From the NCBI RefSeq assembly GCF_000255705.1, contig NZ_JH636439.1, positions 358,870-422,869 of the forward strand: a stretch of 64,000 bases of DNA, written 5' to 3'. This DNA is from Zavarzinella formosa DSM 19928 (GTDB lineage: Bacteria > Planctomycetota > Planctomycetia > Gemmatales > Gemmataceae). Positions 26,780 through 35,555 of this stretch are shown here, one piece after another. Made by a program: the position numbers and the translations under genes. Positions within the stretch are counted from its first letter, which is position 1. Each line of letters starts with the position of its first letter. Under the pieces are notes generated by a model. That model searched no databases and was not told the DNA's origin. It worked only from the letters and a program-made list of their open reading frames with translations.

Positions 26780-28390
26780 ATGTCAACCAAGCAAAAAAGC
26801 CGCCATCGCTGGGTGCGGATCATCATCCTGGCGATCCTCGTTGGCTTGTTCATCTATGTGTTATGGCCGGGGAAGATCACCCACACGGTCAGCCCCGAGA
26901 CGACCTACGCGACCTCGCCGTTGGACGCAGACGGTTTCGTGGACAACGTCGTCGCGTTGAACATGCGGCTTCGCGAAGACATCTCACCGGAGCAAAACGC
27001 CAATGTTCTCATTTGGCAAGCCATCGGACCGCGACCGGAAGGGCGCGCCATGCCGGAACAATACTTCCTCTGGCTCGGCTGCGCGGCGCCACCGGATGAA
27101 GGGGAATATCTGATCCCGTGGACTCAGTTCATCAGCATGAAAACCGCTGCCGACAAAAACGCTCTGCCGTTTGATCGCCAGTTTGAGAACAACCATCGAG
27201 AGCGGGCTCGACAATGGCCTTGGAAGGCGGCCGACGAGCCAGACTTGGCCGAATGGGTGGCAAAGAACGCGCGACCGCTGGCCCTTCTGACGCAAGCCTC
27301 GACCCGACCGGCTTATTACAACCCGGTGATGCCTCTCCCCTCGCCGACCGGAGGAAACGGCCTGTTGATGGAGGAGTTTTCCCCAAATCTGTGGATGAGC
27401 CGCGAAATGGCGTCGCTCCTCGTCTGCCGGGCGATGATGCGCCTCGGGGCCGGAAATCCCGACGATGCCTGGAGGGATTTGATGATATGCCATCGATTGG
27501 GTCTCTTGGTGGCAACGGGAGGCCGACCGGGGGAATACTCGGCCGGTGTCTTGATTCAGACGATCGCCATTCATGGTGAACTGGTTCTTCTAAGTCAAGG
27601 CAAGCTCTCGGCCGCGCAACTGGCAGCCTGCCGGGCCGACCTGCGGCAACTTCCTCCGCTGGTCCCCGTCGCGGATAGACACGGTCTCAATGAAAGGTTT
27701 CAGGCGCTGGATGTTGTTCAGACACTCATCCGAAAAGGGCCGGATGTTGCGAGTGACCTTGTTGGCTTGCCGCCGGGGGATGATGCCGGAATTGGTCGTC
27801 AGTTCTCTCGGAATGTCAATTGGGACACGGCGATGCGAATAATCAACACATGGTGCGACCTCCTTATATCAATCATGCGAATAGATGATTTTCAACTTCG
27901 CGACCAAGCGTTGAAGGAGCTTGAATCGAATTTCAAGGCGATGGCTGACGAGGCAAGCGAAGAAGGAAAACATGGCATGGGGATCGGAGCGAAGCGGCGA
28001 GGAAAACATTACGGGGTCAGACTGGTCGCCATGATGATATTGGGAACCGCCTTGATATCGGACGTGGAAATTCGGGCCGATCAACAGAGCCGCAACCTGA
28101 CTGTCGCTTGTGCCTTGGAGGCCCATCGGGCCGAACATGGCGCCTACCCGGCCAGACTGGCCGACTTGGCTCCGAAGCACCTCCCGGAGATTCCCAATGA
28201 TGCTTACACGAACAGCGAACTTAAGTATCAACGGACACCGACAGGCTACTTGCTCCACAGTGTTGGCCCCAACCGGATCGACGACGGCGGCCGCGACAAG
28301 AATGCCATCCCTCCGGGCGACGACTTGGCCATCGAAATGCCGGTGAAGGAACCGCCACCGATGAAGAACATGGAGAAAGAGAAAAAGTGA
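26780..28390 (+). CDS. Membrane-anchored protein of unknown function
   Basis: 536 residues. Positively charged N-terminus, then one helix (RIIILAILVGLFIYVLWPG, about 13-31), so it is probably anchored with most of the chain outside the cytoplasm. Long helical stretches dominate the middle. The C-terminal 100 residues contain ALEAHRAEHGAYPARLADLA and YLLHSVGPNRIDDGG, a pattern that resembles the C-terminal part of secretion-type pseudopilin-like proteins (E-H-G-x-Y-P then N-x-x-DDGG). No pilin-type N-terminal cleavage site was seen. The role is unknown. Confidence 0.7.
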   Translation: MSTKQKSRHRWVRIIILAILVGLFIYVLWPGKITHTVSPETTYATSPLDADGFVDNVVALNMRLREDISPEQNANVLIWQAIGPRPEGRAMPEQYFLWLGCAAPPDEGEYLIPWTQFISMKTAADKNALPFDRQFENNHRERARQWPWKAADEPDLAEWVAKNARPLALLTQASTRPAYYNPVMPLPSPTGGNGLLMEEFSPNLWMSREMASLLVCRAMMRLGAGNPDDAWRDLMICHRLGLLVATGGRPGEYSAGVLIQTIAIHGELVLLSQGKLSAAQLAACRADLRQLPPLVPVADRHGLNERFQALDVVQTLIRKGPDVASDLVGLPPGDDAGIGRQFSRNVNWDTAMRIINTWCDLLISIMRIDDFQLRDQALKELESNFKAMADEASEEGKHGMGIGAKRRGKHYGVRLVAMMILGTALISDVEIRADQQSRNLTVACALEAHRAEHGAYPARLADLAPKHLPEIPNDAYTNSELKYQRTPTGYLLHSVGPNRIDDGGRDKNAIPPGDDLAIEMPVKEPPPMKNMEKEKK

Positions 28391-28528
28391 CGGCGCCAAT
28401 TCTCCCTGACTGAAAAAGAAAAAGAGCTTGTTCGATCCAAGTCGCCCCATCTCTCGTTTAACACCTGTTTTAACCGTAAAACAAACGACTGGCCTCGCTC
28501 ATTCCCCCCGCAATCGGGAGAAACGCGT

Positions 28529-31500
28529 ATGCGTCCGTATGCCGTCCACGGTGTTTTCTTCTTGCTTCTGGTCGGTTGCGGCAAGCCCGCGCCCAAGGTG
28601 ATGGAACCGGTCGCGGTTCCGGATGCTGCCGGCGTGCCGGTTGAAATCGCGCCGGAACCGCCGGTAATCGTCCCGCCAAAGGAGCGAGTCCGGCCGGAGC
28701 GGCCTGCCCGGAAGCCCGCCACGCCTCCGGCGGTCGATGAACTGGCGGCCCTTCTTGTCAAACTCCGACAGGATGATTCCCGAGCCGAAGCGGCCACCCA
28801 GATTGGCAAACTCGGGGCGAAGGGTGTCCCGGCTGTGCCCGAATTGATGAGCATTCTCGATGATGCCAATCCGGACGTCCGAAAACAGGCGGCCACGGCC
28901 ATCGTCGCCTTGGGCCGACAGCCGGTGTCCGGGCTTCTTGATTTTTATGCCACTTGGTGCGGCCCTTGTCGCGACATGAAACCGATCGTTGACAAACTCG
29001 AAAAAGAAGGGCTGCCGATCATCACAATCGACATCGACAAGCACCCTCAACTCAGCGAGAAGTTTAAGGTGACGGCGGTCCCGACTTATGTGGCCCTGAA
29101 AGCCGACAACTCGGTCGGACGCACCGAGGGGATGATGTCCGAAAAGGGATTGCGGAATCTCGCGGCCAAGGCTGGTCCTCTGCCGGGCGCGGTGGCCCGG
29201 CCCGGTTTGGGTGAACCGGCGGCGGAGGCCGCGTTGATGGCATTGGTTCTTGGCTTGGACGAAGAAGACGCCTGGACTCGTTTCGGAGCCGAGGCTGGTT
29301 TGCGTTCTCAACCGCAGGTTGTTTCGCTGCTCGCCCCGCTTGCGGACAAGAAATACCCGGCCCGGATTCGCTGCGGTGCCATCCAAGGGTTTCTCGTCAT
29401 CGGGAAGGATTTGCCGGAAGAGGTTCGGAAATCATTGGCCAAATCGTTGGCCGACGAAAAAGAATCTGTTGATGTTCGCGGCTATTCGGCGATTGCCTTG
29501 GGCGATGGAAGCGAGGCCAAGGCCGCCTCAATCACTCCGGTATTGTTGACGGCATTGGGCGAAGGCCGGTCGTCTGATCTTCGCGCCCGTGCGGCCACCC
29601 GGCTTGGCGAACTACGGGCCAAAACAGCGGTTCCGGTTCTGACGAAAGCGTTGGGGGATCAAGCCGAGCCAGTGCGGTTGGCGGCGGCCACCTCTCTTGG
29701 CCAACTCGGTGCAGCGGCGATATCGGCCATTCCCGATCTTCTCGCGGCCAATGCCGAAGACGAGAACAAACTTTACCGGGAAGCCCTCGAGCAAATCTGC
29801 CGGTCGGGTGACGCCACCCCCGCCCTCGCCAAAGCTCTCGGTCATGAGACCGAAGCCGTTCGGTTGCTGGCAATTGAGATGCTTTCCGAATCGGCCGATC
29901 CGTCGGCCGCTGTCAAGGAATTGGAAAAAGCCCTGGCCGACAAGAATCTTGGCATCCGTGTCAAGGCGGCCATGTTGTTGCAGCAAGCTGGCGAACACGA
30001 CAAAACCATCCTGCCCGTGTTGATCGAATCGCTGGTGAACGATCAGGAATCCGGCGAGGCCACCGGCGCCCTGATGGGCATGGGGCGGCGGGCCGTTCCC
30101 GAATTGGTGAAATATGTGACAAACGCCGAACGACCGGACGCCGGCCGTTTGCGGGCGGCCCGCGCCTTGCGGAACGCCAAACTTTCCAAATCGGACGCCA
30201 CGGCGTTGAAGGAGGCCCTCGGCTCCGGGAATGTCCGCATGCGAGTTTGCGCGGCCTTGGTCCTGTCTCGACAGATGCCGAGCGACGAGGCGGTGCAAGC
30301 CGCCTTGATTGCCGGGATGGCGTTTAAGGACAGGGAAATCCGAAGCGAATCCTGCCAGGCGCTTGGCCAGACAAAATCACCGGCGGCGATCACCGCATTA
30401 CTGACCGCTCTCAGTGGCAAGGACGACGAAAGCCGATTGGATGCCTCTTTCGCCTTGTCGCAACTCGACTTGGACGAAAAGGCCGTTGACCGGGTCATCA
30501 CTCTTTTGAAGTCGAAAACCGCCCGGCCCCAAGCAATCACGGTGTTGGCGGCGGCCGGAAGGAAATCGCCGAAAGCGGTGGCGGCATTGATGAAGGAATA
30601 CACCACCGGCAAAGACGATGACCGGGAGATGATTGGTGCCTCGCTGGGATCAGCCGGCAAATTGGCGGTTCCCGCCCTGATTCAATTGGCCGAGGATAAC
30701 GCCCGCAATGACTCTCTCCGGATCGGGGCGTTGATTAGCCTAGGCCGGTTGTACCGGGAGGGTGCGGAAGCCGCCCCTAAACTCGTCGGCTTGTTGAAAT
30801 CACCTAACAAATCAATTCAGACAAGGGCGGCCATTGCCCTCGCCCAAACGAGCGCCGATCCTGCGGCTGTGCCCGTGTTGCTGGAAGCGCTCTCCACCGA
30901 TGACGACATGATTTTTGAAGAAACCTGCCGGGCCTTGAACACGCTTGGCCCCAAAGGCGCCCCGGCGGCCGACCGGTTGATTGAACGGCTCAAAACCGCC
31001 AAGGAGGAAAAGCGGTACACCTTGGCGATGGCTCTGGCGGCCGTCACCCGTGGCACCGACAAAGGTGTGCCGACCCTGCTTGCTTTGCTCCGAAACGATG
31101 CGGAAGAACGTGATCGGCAATTCGGCGTCGATGCGATCCAATCCGTTGGCAAACCGGCTGTCCCCTCTCTCATCCGGGCGTTGACGGACGGTCAATACTC
31201 TCGTCCCCAAGTGATTCAGGCATTGAGAGGCTTCGACGACGATGAGGCTGGCGAAGCCGGTCCGGCGCTGGCGAAAATGCTTGGCGACAAGGATCGAACC
31301 GTCGCCATCGCGGCGGCCGAGGCGTTGGCCCAGATTGACCCGAAACAGGAGGCCGCCGTTCCGGTGCTGATCGAAGCGGTCAAATCCGCCGACATCGAAA
31401 AACGTCATGCCGCGATTAATGCGATTGGGCAGTTTGGAAAAGCCGCCCGCCCGGCCCTTCCGGTTCTGATCGAAGCATTGAAAGAACCGGCCATCCGGGG

Positions 31501-32395
31501 CACGGCCGCCTACGCCCTCGCCCGTCTCGGCCCTGATGCGGCCGAGGCGGTTGATCCGCTCATCAGGATGCTCACGACACGCGAAGGTCCGGCGGCGGCC
31601 AATGCCTTGGCGGCCATTGGTCCAAAAGCGGTCTCGGCCGTTCCAGCCCTAATCAAGTTGCTCGACCGCGAGTCGACGATCCACTGGGCGGCCCCCGCTC
31701 TGGGCAAACTTGGCGATGCAAAGATTGTGGTTCCAATCATTCTCAAAAAACTGGACAGCGACGATCAGCGGCTGGCCGCCCTTCATGCTCTCTCGTCGAT
31801 GCCCGGCCTCAACCCGGAAATAGTTCTGCCGGAACTCTTGAAACGGACGAATGACACGGACCCCGAATGCCGGACGGCCGTTATCCATGCCTTGGGAACA
31901 ATGAAATCCCCCAAGACCGTCCCCGCCTTGCTCAAGGCGTTGGACGACCCGGAAACCGAAGTCCGTCTGGCGGCCGTTGGGGTGATTGGTCAGGCCGGTC
32001 AAGACGCCGCCCCCGCCGTTCCTGTTTTGATTAATTTCCTCAAGGGAAAAGATGATTTTCTGCGACACGCGGCCGCAAACGCCTTGGGCCGCCTTGGCGC
32101 GACGGCCGAGCCAGCCATCCCGGTTCTGATGGAGGCCCTTGATGACAAGTCAATTCGCAATTCGGCCGCGTATGCCTTGGGGAATATCGGCCCGAAAGCG
32201 GGAGCGGCCTCGCCGCGTCTCATCGCGATGCTCGACGAGCAGGAATTCCGCTATCCGGCGATCCATGCCTTGAGTCAATTCGGGCCGGCAGCCAAGGAGG
32301 CGCTGCCAAAACTGCGCAAACTCCTCGAAAATTCTCCGGAAGACGGCGAACGGATGATCAAAGAGGCGATTTTGAAGATCGAAGGCAAAAAATAA
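28529..32395 (+). CDS. HEAT-repeat lipoprotein with inserted thioredoxin domain
   Basis: 1288 residues. The signal peptide ends in lipobox LLVGC (Cys17). A proline-rich linker is followed by a first HEAT pair (about 70-130) and then by a thioredoxin domain (about 131-215) with the active site WCGPC (Cys144 and Cys147) and cis-proline VPTYV (Pro185). The remaining 1000 residues are about 25-30 HEAT/PBS-type helical repeats, e.g. VRLAAATSLGQLGAAAISAI and AIRGTAAYALARLGPDA. A lipid-anchored solenoid with a redox module suggests a periplasmic scaffold acting on disulfides, which is inference. A peptidase gene follows 88 bp later. Confidence 0.9.
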   Translation: MRPYAVHGVFFLLLVGCGKPAPKVMEPVAVPDAAGVPVEIAPEPPVIVPPKERVRPERPARKPATPPAVDELAALLVKLRQDDSRAEAATQIGKLGAKGVPAVPELMSILDDANPDVRKQAATAIVALGRQPVSGLLDFYATWCGPCRDMKPIVDKLEKEGLPIITIDIDKHPQLSEKFKVTAVPTYVALKADNSVGRTEGMMSEKGLRNLAAKAGPLPGAVARPGLGEPAAEAALMALVLGLDEEDAWTRFGAEAGLRSQPQVVSLLAPLADKKYPARIRCGAIQGFLVIGKDLPEEVRKSLAKSLADEKESVDVRGYSAIALGDGSEAKAASITPVLLTALGEGRSSDLRARAATRLGELRAKTAVPVLTKALGDQAEPVRLAAATSLGQLGAAAISAIPDLLAANAEDENKLYREALEQICRSGDATPALAKALGHETEAVRLLAIEMLSESADPSAAVKELEKALADKNLGIRVKAAMLLQQAGEHDKTILPVLIESLVNDQESGEATGALMGMGRRAVPELVKYVTNAERPDAGRLRAARALRNAKLSKSDATALKEALGSGNVRMRVCAALVLSRQMPSDEAVQAALIAGMAFKDREIRSESCQALGQTKSPAAITALLTALSGKDDESRLDASFALSQLDLDEKAVDRVITLLKSKTARPQAITVLAAAGRKSPKAVAALMKEYTTGKDDDREMIGASLGSAGKLAVPALIQLAEDNARNDSLRIGALISLGRLYREGAEAAPKLVGLLKSPNKSIQTRAAIALAQTSADPAAVPVLLEALSTDDDMIFEETCRALNTLGPKGAPAADRLIERLKTAKEEKRYTLAMALAAVTRGTDKGVPTLLALLRNDAEERDRQFGVDAIQSVGKPAVPSLIRALTDGQYSRPQVIQALRGFDDDEAGEAGPALAKMLGDKDRTVAIAAAEALAQIDPKQEAAVPVLIEAVKSADIEKRHAAINAIGQFGKAARPALPVLIEALKEPAIRGTAAYALARLGPDAAEAVDPLIRMLTTREGPAAANALAAIGPKAVSAVPALIKLLDRESTIHWAAPALGKLGDAKIVVPIILKKLDSDDQRLAALHALSSMPGLNPEIVLPELLKRTNDTDPECRTAVIHALGTMKSPKTVPALLKALDDPETEVRLAAVGVIGQAGQDAAPAVPVLINFLKGKDDFLRHAAANALGRLGATAEPAIPVLMEALDDKSIRNSAAYALGNIGPKAGAASPRLIAMLDEQEFRYPAIHALSQFGPAAKEALPKLRKLLENSPEDGERMIKEAILKIEGKK

Positions 32396-32483
32396 CCGAT
32401 GTGATCCAATCCGATGTTTTCTTGAAGAAATCTCCCGTTCGATAGACTGTCACCACCGAGAAGAACCCGAGAGAATTTTTCCG

Positions 32484-33569
32484 ATGTTGATTTTCGATGC
32501 CCACCTGGACCTGGCATGGAACGCGATTGACTGGAACCGTGATCTGCTCCTGTCGGTGGAGGAAATTCGCCGATTGGAGACCTCCGGGCGGGAGAGCGAC
32601 TTCAAGGCTCGCGGGCGAGGCACCGTGACATTTCCCGAACTCCGCAAGGGGGGCTTCGGGATCTTCATCGCCACCCTGCTCGCCCGGCTGTTTCGACCGG
32701 ATTTGAAGCCGCCGATTCAGCGATTTGCAAACATGAACTCGGCCTACGCCTGCGCCCACGGGCAAATGGCCTACTACATCGCCTTGGAAAAAGCCGGTCA
32801 TCTTCGCTGGATCAAGGATGTGGCCGCTCTCGACAAACACGTCGAAGCTTGGAAGACCGGCGTCTCATCGGACCCGCTCGGTTTCATCCTCAGCATGGAG
32901 GGGGCCGACCCGGTGTTGGACCCGGAACAGGTTCATGAGTGGTATGCCAACGGCTTGCGGATCATCGGGCCATCGCACTACGGTGTCAGCCCGTATGCCC
33001 ACGGAACGGGGACGGTCGGCGGGTTGTTTCCCCCCGGCAAACCGCTTCTGCGGGAGATGGAAAAGGCCGGGATGATCCTTGATGTGACTCATCTCGCAGA
33101 TCAGGCGATGGACGAAGCCTTGGATTGCTACGGCGGCCCGGTGCTGGCCAGCCACCACAATTGCCGGGCACTGGTGGACGATCAGCGACAACTTCCCGAC
33201 CGGCACATCAAACAATTGATCTCGCGTGGGGCCGTCATCGGCTCGGCTTTGGATGCGTGGATGCTCGCCCCCGGATGGGTTCGCGGAGAATCCACCCCGC
33301 AAAGCGCGAACGTGACGATGGCCACGTATGTCGATCACATAGACCATGTGTGCCAACTGGCCGGCAACACCAACCACGCCGCCATCGGCACCGACCTCGA
33401 CGGCGGCTTCGGCACGGAACAAACCCCGATGGACCTGAACACCATTTCCGACGTGCGCAAGATCGGCGACATCTTGAAAAGCCGGGGCTACACCGACACG
33501 GACGTGGAAAAAATCTTCTCCGGCAACTGGATCAACTTCTTCCGTAAGGCGTGGAGTGGAAAGAAATAA
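32484..33569 (+). CDS. Membrane dipeptidase-like protein, peptidase family M19
   Basis: 361 residues. The metal-binding HxD lies at the N-terminus (IFDAHLDL, His7 and Asp9). Further M19 features are FILSMEGADPV (bridging Glu), VLDVTHLADQAM-like ILDVTHLADQAMDEAL, ASHHNCRALVDD and AIGTDLDGGFG. These enzymes cleave dipeptides with two zinc ions. The protein lacks an evident signal peptide, so it may be cytosolic. The ATG at 32484 is preceded by gagaga. It ends just before a large intergenic hairpin. Confidence 0.9.
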   Translation: MLIFDAHLDLAWNAIDWNRDLLLSVEEIRRLETSGRESDFKARGRGTVTFPELRKGGFGIFIATLLARLFRPDLKPPIQRFANMNSAYACAHGQMAYYIALEKAGHLRWIKDVAALDKHVEAWKTGVSSDPLGFILSMEGADPVLDPEQVHEWYANGLRIIGPSHYGVSPYAHGTGTVGGLFPPGKPLLREMEKAGMILDVTHLADQAMDEALDCYGGPVLASHHNCRALVDDQRQLPDRHIKQLISRGAVIGSALDAWMLAPGWVRGESTPQSANVTMATYVDHIDHVCQLAGNTNHAAIGTDLDGGFGTEQTPMDLNTISDVRKIGDILKSRGYTDTDVEKIFSGNWINFFRKAWSGKK

Positions 33570-33572
33570 GAG

Positions 33573-33712
33573 TTCACGCAAAGCTCGCAAAGGGGACGCA
33601 AAGCCCGCAAAGAGTCAACGAAATGAATTGATGATCTTTCCGGCTGCAAAGCCTTCATTTTTATCATCAATCCTTTGCGAACTTTGCGTCCTCTTTGCGA
33701 ACTTTGCATGAA
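33573..33712. repeat. Imperfect inverted repeat built of gcaaag units
   Basis: Arms about 33573-33614 and 33672-33712 pair over roughly 40 bp around a spacer of about 57 nt. The few mismatches are transitions and would still pair as G-U in RNA. The unit cgcaaag recurs four times in each arm. It lies between the M19 peptidase and lysS, and a similar element lies at 56920-57009. It could be a terminator or a dispersed intergenic repeat. Confidence 0.75.
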
Positions 33713-33831
33713 GTCTTCTCTTCGTATCTTTCGATCCCGATAGCTGCAATTGACAGGTTTCCCAGACTGGCTACAATCGCTCAACTTCGTGAACTGACAC
33801 CCTGACTGGTCGTTGACCCCCGAGTACCCTA

Positions 33832-35331
33832 GTGTCCGCAGAATCACCGAATCCGAATCCCGCCCCGGAACCCACCGCCAGCGAACATGCGGCCGTGCGT
33901 TTGGAGAAACTCCACAAGATCGAAGCCCTCGGCATCGACCCTTGGGGGGGCCGGTTTGACGGCCATCAACCCATCGGGACGATTCGGGAACTGGAGGCCC
34001 TGCCGTTCGACGACACGAAGCCGGACGCCAACCCGAAGGTGATTGCCGCCGGGCGGATTGTCCAGCGGCGGGATCAGGGAAAGCTCTTCTTCCTCGACAT
34101 TTGGGATCACACCGGCCGTGTGCAGGTGATGCTCGGCCAGAAGCAGATTGGCGACCTCGGCTGGCAGCTGGCTAACCTGCTTGACCTCGGCGACCTGATC
34201 GGCGTCGAAGGGGCGTTCGGGAAGACCCGTCGGGGCGAATTGTCGATCCGGGCGACCAAGCTCACGATTCTCTCGAAGTCGCTGGAACCGCATCCGACCG
34301 TCCACTTTGGGATGGAGGACATCGAGTATCGCCTGCGGCATCGCTATCTCGACTTGGTTCACTCGCCGGACACGCTGACGCGGGCCAAGCAACGGGTGAA
34401 GATCATCCGCACGATGCGGAACTATCTGGATGGCCTCGACTTCATGGAAGTCGAAACACCGACGTTGCATGCCATCGCCGGGGGAGCGGCCGCGAGGCCG
34501 TTCGAGACGCATCACAACGCCCTTGATATCCCGCTGTTTCTGCGGATCGCCCTTGAATTGCATCTAAAGCGTCTGCTCGTCGGCGGGATGGAAAAGGTTT
34601 ACGAAATCGGCCGGGTGTTTCGGAACGAGGGGATCAGCCACAAGCACAATCCCGAGTTCACGATGATGGAACTCTATCAGGCTTACGGCGATTACCGCTC
34701 GATGATGGACCTGACCGAAGGGTTGATCGTCGCCTGCGTGGACGCCATCGGCGGCGGCCGTGTGCGGCCGTGGGCCGACAAGACGGTCGATTACTCCCCG
34801 CCGTTCCAACGGGCCAGATACGCGGATTTGGTGAAAGAACACGCCGGTTGCGACATGCACGACCCGGCGGCCGTGATCGAAGCGGCCAAGAAGTTCCACC
34901 TGCCGACGGCCGGGAAGGAACACGATGTGATCGTGAATTCCTTGTTTGAGCATTGCGTGGAAGACAAACTAGTCGGCCCGGTGTTCGTGCACGATTACCC
35001 GGCGGCCATCTGCCCGCTGACGAAACGACAGCGCGGTGACGCCCGGATGGCCGAGCGGTTCGAGTTGTATGTCCACGGGATGGAACTGGCGAACGCTTAC
35101 ACCGAACTGAACGACCCGCTGACGCAGGAAGAAACCTTCAAGCGGCAACTGGTGGGGATGAAGGACGAAGACTCGATGGCCAAGATGGACCACGACTTCA
35201 TCCGTGCCCAACGCCACGGCATGCCCCCCGCCGGTGGCCTGGGCATCGGCATCGACCGATTGGTGATGCTGCTGACAAACACGCAGACGATCCGGGATGT
35301 GATCTTGTTCCCGCTATTGCGGCCGGAATGA
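33832..35331 (+). CDS. lysS: Lysyl-tRNA synthetase, class II
   Basis: 499 residues. The N-terminal OB-fold anticodon-binding domain (about 55-160) includes GKLFFLDIWDHTGRVQVML. The catalytic domain has motif 2 (FRNEGISHKHNPEFTMMELY) and motif 3 (GGLGIGIDRLVMLL near the end). It charges tRNA-Lys with lysine. The start is a GTG at 33832; no in-frame ATG lies between it and the conserved domain, and the first 20 residues are Pro/Glu-rich and variable. No clear Shine-Dalgarno precedes the GTG. Confidence 0.96.
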   Translation: MSAESPNPNPAPEPTASEHAAVRLEKLHKIEALGIDPWGGRFDGHQPIGTIRELEALPFDDTKPDANPKVIAAGRIVQRRDQGKLFFLDIWDHTGRVQVMLGQKQIGDLGWQLANLLDLGDLIGVEGAFGKTRRGELSIRATKLTILSKSLEPHPTVHFGMEDIEYRLRHRYLDLVHSPDTLTRAKQRVKIIRTMRNYLDGLDFMEVETPTLHAIAGGAAARPFETHHNALDIPLFLRIALELHLKRLLVGGMEKVYEIGRVFRNEGISHKHNPEFTMMELYQAYGDYRSMMDLTEGLIVACVDAIGGGRVRPWADKTVDYSPPFQRARYADLVKEHAGCDMHDPAAVIEAAKKFHLPTAGKEHDVIVNSLFEHCVEDKLVGPVFVHDYPAAICPLTKRQRGDARMAERFELYVHGMELANAYTELNDPLTQEETFKRQLVGMKDEDSMAKMDHDFIRAQRHGMPPAGGLGIGIDRLVMLLTNTQTIRDVILFPLLRPE

Positions 35332-35336
35332 CGTGT

Positions 35337-35526
35337 TAAGGGTTTAGGAGTCGCCTTCGGCGACAGGGTTTAGGGTTTAGGAGTCGCCTTCGGCGACAGG
35401 GTTTAGGGTTTAGGGTCTAGGGTTTGGCAGACACAAGATTACCAAGCGAGGGAGAGGGCTGCCCCCATTGGTATCGTAGCCAAACCCTAAACCCTAAACC
35501 CTAAACCCTGTCGCCGAAGGCGACAC
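35337..35526. repeat. TTTAGGG-rich inverted repeat with gtcgccttcggcgac hairpins
   Basis: Arms 35383-35427 and 35480-35524 are inverted copies of 45 bp with a single mismatch, separated by a 52-nt spacer. Each arm holds a perfect small hairpin (gtcgcc-ttc-ggcgac) followed by three TTTAGGG heptamers, one degenerate in the left arm. A further direct copy of the hairpin plus heptamer precedes the left arm. It lies between lysS and the LolCE-type permease, whose ATG comes 31 bp later. Confidence 0.9.
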
Positions 35527-35555
35527 TCAAAGGTGGCCGAAAGGAATCAGCCCCC

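Noticed and set aside
35337..35526. TTTAGGG heptamers considered as a true telomere or chromosome end
   Set aside because: The element is internal, short and inverted, with normal genes on both sides.
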